Positions 17,892-26,979 of a stretch of DNA of 64,000 nt are shown here, piece by piece. Under the pieces are notes generated by a model. It saw nothing but the letters and a program-made list of their open reading frames with translations. It was not told the DNA's origin and did not search any database. Location: NCBI GenBank assembly GCA_964413055.1, contig CAYPRB010000002.1, forward strand, positions 124,001 to 188,000. Reading direction: 5' to 3'. The position numbers and the translations under genes were made by a program. The stretch's first letter is position 1. Each line of letters begins with the position of its first letter. The DNA comes from UBA3102 sp964413055 (lineage in GTDB: Bacteria > Bacillota > Desulfotomaculia > Desulfotomaculales > Pelotomaculaceae).

Positions 17892-17926
17892 AAAAGGGTG
17901 GTGGGTATTATGCCACCTCTTTTTTA
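17892..17926 (+). terminator. Terminator after agrB
   Basis: AAAAGGGTGG pairs, with one bulge, with CCACCTCTTTT and is followed by T residues. It separates agrB from the histidine kinase gene, whose start is only about 26 bases further on. Confidence 0.75.
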
Positions 17927-17951
17927 TTCAAGATGTTTGGTTGGGAGGTAG

Positions 17952-19580
17952 TTGAAAACGGAAAGGGAAAAACGTGAAATACATGAATATTTAATTACCA
18001 CGCACATGTTCTGTATTATCATTTTGATGGTAGACATGATTTTAAGTAGTAGTGCTGACCAGAGTATTTATCCTTTTGTCAATATCCGCTTTATTATTGT
18101 ACTAATTTTATTGATGTTGGGTGTTGTTTTTTTATACCACACCAAAGATTACCTGTACCGTAAGGATTACAGGCATTATTTTTGGTTGAACTTCGGCTAT
18201 GTTATTTTTCCATTGCTGGCGGTAGGGCTGGCAATAATAACTTTTGAAGTTAGTCTTGCTTATACTAAAGTTTTACTTATTTTGCCGGTAATGATCGCCG
18301 CCACGACTATGGGCAAGACTTCGGGCCTGATTATGTCGGCTGTCTGCGCCGTTTTCCTGGTGCTTTACCAGGTGTTTGCGGCAGCCAAGCCCTTCATCCA
18401 GGCGCTGGAATCGGAGCTGTTTATTATTTTAATGACGGGCGTGATCGGGTGGTTTACGGGGGGGATGACGGATATTGCGCGGCAAAACCAGGAGCGACTG
18501 AGGAGTAATTTGGAAGACCTGCGGGAAGAAATAGACCGGCGGGAAAAGGCCGAGGAACGGTTGCGGATGTTGTCCAGTGCGCTTGAACAGAGCCCCAGCA
18601 GTGTGGTTATTGCCGACACCAACGGTAATATAGAATATGTCAACGCGAAATTCACTGCTATAACGGGTTACCTGCCCGAAGAAGTTACCGGGAAAAATAT
18701 GTTTGAATTGATGGACGGGCAGCCTGTTGACCAGGCGGAGCAAATATGGAGCGTAATAAAAGCAGGCCGGGAATGGAAAAAAGAATTGCTGAGCAAAAGA
18801 AAGAACAACGAAACCTATTGGAATGCCGTATCAATAGCACCTTTCAAAAATACAGCGGGGGAAATAACTTATTTTTTAAGGGTAGCAGAAGATATTACCG
18901 AGCGCAAACGCTGGGAAAAGGAAATAGCCCGCCTGGATCGACTTAACCTGGTGGGGGAAATGGCGGCCGGTATCGGTCATGAAATAAGAAATCCTTTAAC
19001 CACGGTGAGCGGTTTTTTGCAGCTGCTTAAACGTAAGGATAAAAGCGCTGAACATATAGTCTACTATGAACTCATGCTGGATGAATTGAAACGGGCCAAT
19101 GCCATTATTACGGAGTTTTTAAGTATGGCAAAAGATAAGGCGGTCAGTAGAAAGGAAAAAAACCTCAACACGATTTTGAAAAATATTACCCCGTTACTTG
19201 AAGCCGATGCTGCCATGAGAAAAAAACATTTAAAAATAAAACTGGCGGATGTCCCGGAACTGTTTCTCGATGAGGCTGAAATACGGCAGCTTGTTTTTAA
19301 CCTCGTTCGCAACGGGCTGGAAGCGATGCCGGAAGGCGAAATTTTGACCATCAGCACTTATACCGGCGGTAATGAAATCGTTTTAGAGGTACGGGACCGG
19401 GGTAAAGGGATTGACCCGGACATCATTGAAAAAATCGGTACGCCTTTTTTTACTACCAAAGATTACGGTACGGGTCTGGGTTTATCGGTTTGTTTCAGTA
19501 TTGCCGGCAGGCATGGCGCGGTGATAGATTTTGATACCGGACCGGCGGGCACGGTTTTTTATGTCCGGTTTAAAAGGTGA
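17952..19580 (+). CDS. Membrane PAS-domain sensor histidine kinase (sporulation-kinase-like)
   Basis: 542 residues. Five to six N-terminal membrane helices (about 15-180) lead into a coiled coil, one PAS domain with PAC (about 195-310), then HisKA and HATPase domains. The phosphoacceptor is His343 in GHEIRNPLTT, and the ATP site has NLVRNGLEAM, DRGKGI and GTGLGLSV. The 'GEMAAGIGHEIRNPLTTVSGFLQLL' type of H-box (given split) is typical of KinA-E sporulation kinases, so it may feed Spo0F. No response regulator gene is adjacent. TTG start at 17952 behind GGGAGG. A terminator just upstream argues for its own promoter in or before agrB. Confidence 0.88.
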   Translation: MKTEREKREIHEYLITTHMFCIIILMVDMILSSSADQSIYPFVNIRFIIVLILLMLGVVFLYHTKDYLYRKDYRHYFWLNFGYVIFPLLAVGLAIITFEVSLAYTKVLLILPVMIAATTMGKTSGLIMSAVCAVFLVLYQVFAAAKPFIQALESELFIILMTGVIGWFTGGMTDIARQNQERLRSNLEDLREEIDRREKAEERLRMLSSALEQSPSSVVIADTNGNIEYVNAKFTAITGYLPEEVTGKNMFELMDGQPVDQAEQIWSVIKAGREWKKELLSKRKNNETYWNAVSIAPFKNTAGEITYFLRVAEDITERKRWEKEIARLDRLNLVGEMAAGIGHEIRNPLTTVSGFLQLLKRKDKSAEHIVYYELMLDELKRANAIITEFLSMAKDKAVSRKEKNLNTILKNITPLLEADAAMRKKHLKIKLADVPELFLDEAEIRQLVFNLVRNGLEAMPEGEILTISTYTGGNEIVLEVRDRGKGIDPDIIEKIGTPFFTTKDYGTGLGLSVCFSIAGRHGAVIDFDTGPAGTVFYVRFKR

Positions 19581-19605
19581 TTTAATGGCAAACGGTCCAC
19601 CGGCA

Positions 19606-19956
19606 TTAATTATGATGGGACTTAACCAGTTCCACGGGCGCTTCCCCGCAAATATTTAAGATGATCACACCGGTAATTATTAATCCAATGGCGCTTAACT
19701 TTAAAGCGGATACCGGTTCTTTAAACCATAAAAATCCTACCGTTGCGATGATTGCCGTGCCCAATCCCGACCATACGGCATAAGCAACGCTCATGTCGAT
19801 CTTTTTGAGAGCAAGAGCCAATGCCGTAATGCTTAAAATATACAGGACAAACATTAATATTGAGGGAATTACTTTGGTGAAACCCTGGGATAGTTTCATA
19901 CTAATGGTTCCGGATACTTCCAGAATTATTGCCAGAAAAAGATAAAACCAGCTCAT
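19606..19956 (-). CDS. Small multidrug resistance (SMR) family transporter
   Basis: A 116-residue, four-helix proton-coupled exporter subunit. The essential membrane Glu is Glu13 in 'LFLAIILEVSGTISMKLS', and the C-terminal family block 'YAVWSGLGTAIIATVGFLWFKEP' (given split) is conserved. Such proteins export cationic drugs or guanidinium as dimers. ATG at 19956 follows GGAGG five bases upstream. A longer TTG start at 19968 would place the ribosome site inside the gene. Confidence 0.9.
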   Translation of the reverse strand: MSWFYLFLAIILEVSGTISMKLSQGFTKVIPSILMFVLYILSITALALALKKIDMSVAYAVWSGLGTAIIATVGFLWFKEPVSALKLSAIGLIITGVIILNICGEAPVELVKSHHN

Positions 19957-20127
19957 AGATTCCTCCAATCAGGTGATTTTAAAAATAGTTTCCTGTTTAT
20001 TTATATTTTATATTGTTTGTCTTGTAAACGAAAGGAATAAAATCCTCTTTCGGAGAAGAAATTAATTAAGTCCTGAAAAAGAGGGCTTGTTTTTATTTAA
20101 AACTTGTTAATTGGTGGGATGAATTTC

Positions 20128-21831
20128 ATGGACAAGTTAATTCAGTTTTTAAAAAAAATAGACGGCAAAGGATACAGAGCGTATAAAGAACTGGCCGGAA
20201 CATACCATTTTCCTGATGGCACCCTTTTTGTTGACTACGTCCAGGGAGATCCCTTCGCTCCTCCTTCCCGGATCAGAGTGAGGGTTGCCAGGGATAAAGC
20301 TGCTTTTCCCGGGGAATTGCTGATTAACAAACCCCGCCGGATTGGTTTGCAGGATTATTTGGTCAGGCGGGTGGCAGAAAAGATAGCTCAAAGTGCCGGG
20401 GGAGTCCGGGGCACGGGTAAAAGCGGTCTTTTTTACATTGATGCGGGGGGACAGGAAATTATAGAACGCACGGCGCTCGTAATTAACTCCGCTTTTGTGG
20501 AGGCACGGCTGTCGGTTGGTCTGCCTGCAGCCGGGAGACGGGTTACCGGTCAATCGGCGTTGGTTATGTTTACCCAAGAACTGCCTGAGATTATCCGCGG
20601 TTCTCTTTTTTATCAAAATATTGATGCCCGGAAAGCGGCGGCTTTCGCCAAGTTGAAAGAAGACCAGCATTTTATCAGGGAAGAGCTGGTCCGTAGAAAA
20701 CTGGTTTCTTTTGTCGCAGAAGATGCGGTTTTGCCCAGGGAAAGCGGTATCAGTCAAAAACCGCTTAAAGAACGCGCCGTTCCTTTTAAAGCGCCGGCCG
20801 GCCTGACGGTGAAAATGGAACTGCCCAATCACGGACCTATTAAAGGTATGGGGATTCCCGCAGGGATTACCCTGATCGTCGGTGGCGGCTATCATGGCAA
20901 GTCAACGCTGCTCAGGGCGATCGAAAGAGGAGTTTATGACCACATTCCCGGAGACGGCCGTGAATTTGTGCTTACCTGTGGTAATGCGGTAAAAATCAGG
21001 GCGGAAGACGGAAGAAGAATCGAAAAAGTTGATATCAGTCCCTTTATCAGTAATCTCCCTTTCAAGAAGGAAACTTCCGCTTTTTGCACGGAAGACGCCA
21101 GTGGCAGCACTTCTCAGGCCGCCAATATCATGGAGGCCCTGGAAACCGGAACCAGCCTGTTGCTGCTGGATGAAGACACCAGTGCCACCAATTTCATGAT
21201 CCGGGACGCCAGAATGCAGTCCCTGGTAAGCAAGGAAAAGGAGCCGATTACTCCTTTTGTCGATAAGGTGCGGCAGTTATACCGGGACCGGGGGGTATCC
21301 TCAATTTTGGTTATGGGCGGTTCGGGAGATTACTTTGAGGTGGCAGATTTGGTGCTCATGATGGATGAGTACCGGCCGTGGATAGTAACGGAGCAAGCCA
21401 GGGAGTTGACTGTGAAAAACCCGACCAACCGGCACCGGGAAGGTGGCCGGGTATTTGGCGGGGTAAAGCAAAGGATTCCTTTAAAGCAAGGATTCCGGCC
21501 CGAGCGGGGTAATAAAATTAAAGTGGATGCCAAAGGGCGGGACACGGTAATTTTCGGGAGTGGTGACATAGACCTAAGTTATCTGGAGCAGTTGGTCGAT
21601 ACCAGCCAAACCAGAGCTATAGCTGTTTTAATCTATTATTTGAGCCGGCATCATATCGACAACCGGAGTACTTTATTCCAGGTGCTCCGGGCGGTGTATG
21701 GTGTGATAGAGGAAAAAGGTTTGGATGTTATTTCGCCTTTCTCCGGCAAACATCCGGGGGATTATGCCCTGCCGCGTTTACAGGAGACGGCAGGCGCGAT
21801 CAACCGTCTCCGGACACTGGCGGTAAAATGA
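20128..21831 (+). CDS. Predicted ABC-class ATPase (ABC_ATPase family)
   Basis: 567 residues. The P-loop is GGGYHGKST near residues 252-260 and the Walker B-like segment is 'LLLLDEDTSATNFM' near 344, both diagnostic of this soluble family of unknown role. There are no membrane segments, so it is not a transporter. Neighbours do not explain it, except that the convergent next gene is a spore protein. ATG 20128 is preferred because GGTGGG lies nine bases upstream. Two earlier starts (20104, 20119) have no usable site. Confidence 0.88.
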   Translation: MDKLIQFLKKIDGKGYRAYKELAGTYHFPDGTLFVDYVQGDPFAPPSRIRVRVARDKAAFPGELLINKPRRIGLQDYLVRRVAEKIAQSAGGVRGTGKSGLFYIDAGGQEIIERTALVINSAFVEARLSVGLPAAGRRVTGQSALVMFTQELPEIIRGSLFYQNIDARKAAAFAKLKEDQHFIREELVRRKLVSFVAEDAVLPRESGISQKPLKERAVPFKAPAGLTVKMELPNHGPIKGMGIPAGITLIVGGGYHGKSTLLRAIERGVYDHIPGDGREFVLTCGNAVKIRAEDGRRIEKVDISPFISNLPFKKETSAFCTEDASGSTSQAANIMEALETGTSLLLLDEDTSATNFMIRDARMQSLVSKEKEPITPFVDKVRQLYRDRGVSSILVMGGSGDYFEVADLVLMMDEYRPWIVTEQARELTVKNPTNRHREGGRVFGGVKQRIPLKQGFRPERGNKIKVDAKGRDTVIFGSGDIDLSYLEQLVDTSQTRAIAVLIYYLSRHHIDNRSTLFQVLRAVYGVIEEKGLDVISPFSGKHPGDYALPRLQETAGAINRLRTLAVK

Positions 21832-21842
21832 ATGCCGGTGGT

Positions 21843-22388
21843 TTAAAGGCGTTGTTCTTTGTTGATAATATAAAGGGCGGTTGCAATGGCTCTGGCCAGT
21901 ACATTTGCCCCTTTCCATACCAGGTTGAGGCTGGAGCTTTGTAAAAGCAGGTAGTTTGCCAGACCGGCAATATTGACTATAAGCACCACCGAAATATCTC
22001 CTACGGAAGGTAGGCTTTTACCTGTGGCGCTTCCCGGCAGGAGCGGGCTTTTTTTAACTTTTAGATAACCCAGCTCTCTGAAGCTTCCTAATGAAGCATC
22101 AATGGCAACGACATATTTTTTTTCCGGAAGATGATCGTAAATACCGGCCAGGTTTTTGGCGTGAACCGGTTTTTCGAGGGTGCCCCAAACATTCGGTACC
22201 CGGTGCTGTTCCAACAGGGTTCCCGTCAGGGGGCCAAAACAGTCCCCGGTTGACCGGTCTATGCCGATGCAGAGAAATATCACTTCCCGGTCCCGGGGGA
22301 TTTCGTTGCATAATACTGTGGTCAGTCTGCTGAATAAATATTTCTCTTGAAAATGGCGGCAAAGCAGTTGGCGGTCCATGGTTGACAC
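21843..22388 (-). CDS. yyaC: YyaC-type spore protease-like protein
   Basis: 181 residues of the YyaC family, related in fold to the germination protease GPR and conserved in spore formers. The signature 'CIGIDRSTGDCFGPLTGT' lies near residues 40-57, and 'AIDASLGS' further on carries the conserved Asp. It is strong evidence that the host belongs to an endospore-forming lineage. GTG start at 22388 behind GGAGAG. Convergent with the ABC-class ATPase gene, with only 11 bases between them. Confidence 0.88.
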   Translation of the reverse strand: MSTMDRQLLCRHFQEKYLFSRLTTVLCNEIPRDREVIFLCIGIDRSTGDCFGPLTGTLLEQHRVPNVWGTLEKPVHAKNLAGIYDHLPEKKYVVAIDASLGSFRELGYLKVKKSPLLPGSATGKSLPSVGDISVVLIVNIAGLANYLLLQSSSLNLVWKGANVLARAIATALYIINKEQRL

Positions 22389-22591
22389 TATTTATCTCTC
22401 CATTTAGAAAAATAGTCCTGAATTTATTATCTCAAATAAAACAGGAAAAATATGGAGAAACGAGGGTGGAGTAAAACTATTTTTTAAGACAAATTAACAT
22501 TTTTTTTAATACATTTGGGTGTATTGGAGGGGAAATAAAAAACATCGCGAATAAAAGAGTTTATATAAAAATTAAAGGAGGGTATTGCTTT

Positions 22592-22867
22592 ATGCCAATT
22601 TTTGAGTACAAGTGCAACAACTGTAATCATGTTTTTGAGACTTTACAGCTTCCGGGGCAAAATAGTAAGCTTAGTTGTGTTCATTGTGGCAGTACGGATT
22701 TACAGAAAATGATTTCGGCACCCTTCTTACCCAGTTCAGTTGGGAAGCCGGCCAACGACGATCTTAAATGTTGCGGGAGTACGCCGCATAAAGATAGTGA
22801 CGGGGCGAAAGAATGTGCCGTTCCCGGTACTTGTTGCGGCCAGGGGGCGCCTACGCAAGCTTCTTAA
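22592..22867 (+). CDS. FmdB-type zinc-ribbon protein
   Basis: A 91-residue protein. Residues 1-45 form the FmdB/CxxC zinc ribbon (MPIFEYKCNNCNHVFE, then CVHCGS), and the tail adds further cysteines (CC, C, CC). Family members are small nucleic-acid or protein-binding proteins, and some were linked to formamidase or amidase regulation. The function here is unknown. ATG start with GGAGGG upstream. A terminator follows at 22911. Confidence 0.85.
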   Translation: MPIFEYKCNNCNHVFETLQLPGQNSKLSCVHCGSTDLQKMISAPFLPSSVGKPANDDLKCCGSTPHKDSDGAKECAVPGTCCGQGAPTQAS

Positions 22868-22910
22868 AGGCTTTGGGGTCATTAAACACATAAAGATGTT
22901 TTTCAGAGCG

Positions 22911-22952
22911 AACACCCATGCTTGAATTTATCAGCATGGGATGTTGTTTTTT
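22911..22952 (+). terminator. Terminator after the FmdB-like gene
   Basis: AACACCCATGCT pairs with AGCATGGGATGTT (one bulge) around a ten-base loop, then a run of six T. Confidence 0.85.
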
Positions 22953-23018
22953 CAGGGCAATTTCGTTGCCTCCGGAATATTATAGAACAATAATGATTAA
23001 ATTGCGGAGGTGTAAGTT

Positions 23019-23807
23019 TTGGGAAAGGTTTTATTTGTGCACGGTATGGGTCATGACGATGACCGGAATTACTGGAAAAAATGGGCGGTGCCGCTCCGGC
23101 TTGAATTGGCCGGTCAGGGTCTTGATTTAAAAGAAGAACAATGGGAAGGGGTTTATTATTATGATTTGATGCCGGGACCCGGAAAAAAAGCGGATCAGGA
23201 CCAGGTGGTTCAAGTTCAACTAATCAATCTGAAAGAAAAAGTAAGTCAAGACCTTTACTCCCTCCGTGCTTCCGGAACGCGGAAAATGGAAACGGTGCGC
23301 AGAATTGCAGAGCTGGTGGTCGATAATTTTGGGGATATTATCGCCTACCTGTATTTTGAGCAAACCCACCAGGCGGTTAACCAGCGTCTTTATGAAGCTA
23401 TAGCCGCGGAAGAGGAACCGGTCAACCTGATCGGTTACAGCCTGGGGTCCATAGTCAGCTATTGCGCTCTCAAGCAAAACCGGTCCGCGGCAAGGAAAGT
23501 AGCCCACCTGATCCTTCTGGGAAGCCCGCTTTTTTGGTTCCGGCACGGAGTTGCCGGGCGGGTCGGCCTGGAATTGAAGCCGGCCGTGGGGCGTCTGACC
23601 AATATCGCCGGTATGCTTGATATTGCCTGGCCGCAGGCGGTACCAAACATACTGCACGGTCTTGACCAAAATATCGAGTTTATGATCAATCCTTTTGATC
23701 CGGTCCGGGGGCACCAGGAATATTTTTGCAATAAGAAAAGCTTAAGCGTAATTGCTTCGGAAATAAAAAAGGGTTGGGATATTGCCTGCCCCCTTAATCG
23801 TAATTAA
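23019..23807 (+). CDS. Alpha/beta-hydrolase-like protein
   Basis: 262 residues with an N-terminal 'VLFVHGMGHDDD' oxyanion-type motif and a nucleophile elbow 'NLIGYSLGS' (Ser near residue 144), the GxSxG pattern of alpha/beta hydrolases. A likely late histidine (GHQEYF) lies near residue 237. No signal peptide. The reaction is unknown, and esterase or lipase-like activity is possible. TTG start at 23019 with GGAGG. Its stop overlaps the end of the convergent DUF3243 gene by four bases. Confidence 0.7.
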   Translation: MGKVLFVHGMGHDDDRNYWKKWAVPLRLELAGQGLDLKEEQWEGVYYYDLMPGPGKKADQDQVVQVQLINLKEKVSQDLYSLRASGTRKMETVRRIAELVVDNFGDIIAYLYFEQTHQAVNQRLYEAIAAEEEPVNLIGYSLGSIVSYCALKQNRSAARKVAHLILLGSPLFWFRHGVAGRVGLELKPAVGRLTNIAGMLDIAWPQAVPNILHGLDQNIEFMINPFDPVRGHQEYFCNKKSLSVIASEIKKGWDIACPLNRN

Positions 23808-24064
23808 TATTTATTTTTCGATGTCAGCTTGGTCATGAGGTTGGCTAAAACATGTCTTTCTTCGTTGCCTGCGACATCCCAAAGCTCTTTTAGCACTTTT
23901 TGTTCCGGATTTGCCGGGGTGACGGTCTGGGCCAGCACATCTCCCGCTTGTTGAGCCAAGGTTACTATCTGTTCCCTGGAAATGCCGAGTTCTTCGGCAA
24001 ATTCCACGGCCTGGGCTAAAGTTTTTTTCCATTCATCCCAGTTAGTGTGGGCAATTTTAAACAT
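23804..24064 (-). CDS. DUF3243 family protein
   Basis: An 86-residue, mostly helical protein. The 'W..W...L..A...A..LG.S...I' pattern matches DUF3243 (YmfJ-like) of spore-forming Bacillota. Its function is unknown. ATG start at 24064, with AGAGGTG upstream. Confidence 0.8.
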   Translation of the reverse strand: MFKIAHTNWDEWKKTLAQAVEFAEELGISREQIVTLAQQAGDVLAQTVTPANPEQKVLKELWDVAGNEERHVLANLMTKLTSKNKY

Positions 24065-24252
24065 GAAAACACCTCTTTAATATTATTTAAAGAATAGTTT
24101 TCCCGGTTGTATCCTGGTTATGCATAAATATGTCAAAACTGCCGGGTTTTATAACCGTCACCTGATCTGAACACCGGGATTCCGGCACGATTCTATGTTA
24201 TAATATTTAAAATATAGATAGAAAATAGACTAACATGAAACAGGTGGGTGCT

Positions 24253-25320
24253 ATGAGTGTTGTAATTCTGGCCTTGGAAACTTCCTGTGACGAAACTTCA
24301 GCGGCGCTAGTGGCCGATGGCAATGAAATATTATCTAATGTTATATCTTCCCAGGTAGATGTGCACCGTAAGTTTGGCGGGGTGGTACCGGAAGTAGCAT
24401 CCCGGAAACACCTGGAGTTAATTAACCAGGTGGTGGCGGAGGCACTTTTAGAAGCCGGCCTGGACTTTAAAGATCTGAGCGCAATAGCCGTTACCTACGG
24501 ACCCGGTTTGGTAGGAGCATTATTAGTCGGGGTTTCGGCCGCCAAGGCCATGGCCTATGGCCTGGATCTGCCCCTGGTAGGTGTGAACCACCTGGAGGGG
24601 CACATTTACGCCGGCTTCCTGGTTGAGCCGGAGCTTGAGTTTCCGCTCCTTTGTCTGGTGGTGTCAGGCGGGCATACCGATCTGGTTTATATGGAAAGAC
24701 ACGGTAGTTTCCGGCTGGTTGGGCAATCCAGGGATGATGCGGCCGGGGAGGCTTTTGACAAGGTTGCCCGTACCATCGGCCTGGGATATCCGGGCGGTCC
24801 CGCGGTCGAGTGTTTGGCCCGCACAGGTAACTCCGGGGCAATTAGTCTGCCCAGGGCGTATTTGGAAGCAGGCAGTTTTGATTTCAGTTTCAGCGGTCTC
24901 AAGTCGGCGGTAATCAATTATCTGCACCGGGCCGGGCAACGGGGAGCAGAAGTAAACAAAGCCGACCTGGCAGCGGGGTTTCAAAAAGCGGTTACCGGCG
25001 TACTGGTGGACAAGACATTGGCGGCAGCCAGGGAGACAGGGGTGTCAACCATTATCCTGGCCGGTGGTGTGGCCGCAAATTCGGAATTGAGGGAAAGTCT
25101 GGCCGGCGGGGCGGAGAGAATATCCTGCCGGGTAGTGGCGCCTCCGCCGGTTCTTTGCACTGATAATGCCGCCATGATCGCCGGTGCCGCTTACCAGAAA
25201 TATTTGCGGGGCGCCTTTGCTCCTTTAACCCTTAATGCCGTGCCCAATTTAAAATTGGGTGAGGAGAGATACGAAGGTAACTTCAGGGGCAGGTTGCATC
25301 GTCCCGGTAACAAACGGTGA
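24253..25320 (+). CDS. tsaD: tRNA N6-adenosine threonylcarbamoyltransferase
   Basis: 355 residues of the Kae1/TsaD ATPase family. It transfers the threonylcarbamoyl group to A37 of ANN-decoding tRNAs with TsaB and TsaE, and it is essential in most bacteria. Diagnostic parts are 'ALETSCDETSAALV', the metal-binding HxxxH in 'NHLEGHIY', 'VSGGHTDLV' and 'GGVAANSELR'. ATG 24253 is chosen over 24235 because AGGTGGG lies five bases before it and the family starts there. TsaB, TsaE and TsaC are not in the window. Confidence 0.95.
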   Translation: MSVVILALETSCDETSAALVADGNEILSNVISSQVDVHRKFGGVVPEVASRKHLELINQVVAEALLEAGLDFKDLSAIAVTYGPGLVGALLVGVSAAKAMAYGLDLPLVGVNHLEGHIYAGFLVEPELEFPLLCLVVSGGHTDLVYMERHGSFRLVGQSRDDAAGEAFDKVARTIGLGYPGGPAVECLARTGNSGAISLPRAYLEAGSFDFSFSGLKSAVINYLHRAGQRGAEVNKADLAAGFQKAVTGVLVDKTLAAARETGVSTIILAGGVAANSELRESLAGGAERISCRVVAPPPVLCTDNAAMIAGAAYQKYLRGAFAPLTLNAVPNLKLGEERYEGNFRGRLHRPGNKR

Positions 25321-25465
25321 TGGTTGTAAGATAGAGTAATAAGCAGTAATTTAAAGCAATGCATGGATAGAATGAATTATAAATTAGCGTTAAAGCATAT
25401 AGGACAAATATCATTTGTATATAGGACTTAAGTCCAAAAACAAGGGTTCTGTGAATGTTTAACCC

Positions 25466-25483
25466 TGTGGATAATGTGTATAA
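25466..25483 (-). promoter_or_regulatory. Two adjacent consensus DnaA boxes
   Basis: On the minus strand the sites read TTATACACA and TTATCCACA, both perfect matches to TTATNCACA, placed end to end 37 bases before the radical SAM gene. Two exact boxes side by side are unlikely by chance. No dnaA gene or origin-like cluster is present, so gene control or DnaA titration is more likely than an origin. Confidence 0.55.
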
Positions 25484-25519
25484 GTATGTTAATAACCCTA
25501 AAAATAAGGAGTTTTTCTT

Positions 25520-26890
25520 GTGGGTGAAAGATCCGGAAGTAATACTGCCGGTTATATCGAAAGCATTATTTTATCCGGAGCCTCGGAGGGTAATGTGTTA
25601 CCGCTTACGTCTTGCTGTAATCTTAACTGCCTGTTTTGCTCCCACCGCCAAAACCCGCCGGGAGCGGAAGTTTTGCGCATTGCTCCCCGCAGTATGAAGG
25701 AAATTGAAGCAACGATTTCCTTCCTGGATCCCGGGAGACCGGTGGTGATAGGAGAATCGGCCACCAGGATTATAGAAGGCGAACCCTTTACCCACCCGGA
25801 AATTGTTGAAGTGCTTCGTTTGGTTCGCGCTGCGTTTCCTAATACCATAATTCAAATTACCACCAACGGCAGCCTGTTGGATGAGAAAAAACTGGAATTT
25901 TTAAGCCGGTTGGGCAAAATAGAAATTTGCTTTTCTCTTAATAGTTGTTCTGAAACAGGCAGGGCCTTGTTAATGGGAGACAGCGAACCCGGGCGTGCGG
26001 TTAAGAGTACCGGAATGATGCAGGAATACGGGTTGCCCTTTCACGGCAGTATAGTGGCCATGCCGCACGTGGTGGGATGGCCGGACCTGGAAAACACGGT
26101 TAAGCACCTTTGCACTTGCGGTGCTAGAACCGTGCGTGTTTTTTTGCCCGGTTTTACAACCATTTCTGTGCCCGCACTGCGCTTTAAAGATAACTTATGG
26201 GAACAACTGAATACCTTTATATCCCGGCTCCGGAAAGAAACCAACGTTCCTCTGACTTGTGAGCCCCCGTTAATCACTGATTTGAGGCCTGAAGTGACGG
26301 GCGTAATGGCAGCTTCTCCGGCGTCAAATACGGGGCTGCGTCCCGGGGACGTGATCGAGGCGGTAAACGGGCGGCCCGTCCTAACCAGGGTGCATGCCTT
26401 CAATCTCATTCTGGAAGCCGGAATTGTTGAGTTGGTAGTGGTCAGGAACGAAAATGAAAAGGTAATTTTGAAAATAGATAAAAAGCCGGGCGGGAAATCC
26501 GGCCTGGTAATGGATTACGATCTGGACCCCCGGCTGCTTTGGGAGGTTAACCGGATAGCACAAAAATACGGGTCTTTAAAGGTATTGCTGCTGACATCGG
26601 AACTGGCCTACCCTGTAATCAATATGGCTTTGCGCAAATTTTGCGGGGAGAATGTGGAAGCGTTAACGGTAAAGAATAATTATTTTGGCGGTTCAATCAA
26701 GTGTGCCGGTTTATTGACCGTGGATGATTTTAGGGTGGCGCTGGAAAAATATTTTTATGCAAACCCCGCTCCGAAACCTGCGCTGATCATGCTTCCCGGC
26801 CGGGCCTTTGACCTGCGGGGGAGGGATATAAAGGGAGTGTTTTACGGTGAACTGCAGGAAATATTTGCAACCTGCTTTGAAATTATATGA
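25520..26890 (+). CDS. Radical SAM protein with internal PDZ and C-terminal DUF512 domain
   Basis: 456 residues. A radical SAM core starts with the cluster motif C33-x3-C37-x2-C40 (CCNLNCLFC), followed at about 258-318 by a PDZ-like domain ('GLRPGDVIEAVNG') and a C-terminal DUF512-like part to 456. Known DUF512 proteins, from memory, have the PDZ domain first. Here the PDZ appears to follow the radical SAM core. The reaction is unknown. GTG start at 25520 with AAGGAG eight bases upstream. It lies alone behind tandem DnaA boxes, and an ACT-domain gene follows. Confidence 0.75.
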   Translation: MGERSGSNTAGYIESIILSGASEGNVLPLTSCCNLNCLFCSHRQNPPGAEVLRIAPRSMKEIEATISFLDPGRPVVIGESATRIIEGEPFTHPEIVEVLRLVRAAFPNTIIQITTNGSLLDEKKLEFLSRLGKIEICFSLNSCSETGRALLMGDSEPGRAVKSTGMMQEYGLPFHGSIVAMPHVVGWPDLENTVKHLCTCGARTVRVFLPGFTTISVPALRFKDNLWEQLNTFISRLRKETNVPLTCEPPLITDLRPEVTGVMAASPASNTGLRPGDVIEAVNGRPVLTRVHAFNLILEAGIVELVVVRNENEKVILKIDKKPGGKSGLVMDYDLDPRLLWEVNRIAQKYGSLKVLLLTSELAYPVINMALRKFCGENVEALTVKNNYFGGSIKCAGLLTVDDFRVALEKYFYANPAPKPALIMLPGRAFDLRGRDIKGVFYGELQEIFATCFEII

Positions 26891-26979
26891 AGCACCGGTA
26901 TTATTTTTCAACCAGGCAGGAATGGCAGATTGCGGCAAGAAATTAATGTAATAACCTATATTTAGGAGGTATAAACGGA

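Noticed and set aside
17910..17950. 13-residue Cys-containing frame after agrB as AgrD
   Set aside because: It overlaps the terminator and the next gene's ribosome site and lacks AgrD features (amphipathic leader, acidic tail).
25455..25697. 80-residue frame starting upstream of the radical SAM gene
   Set aside because: It overlaps the DnaA boxes and the real gene in another frame, and no family match is visible.
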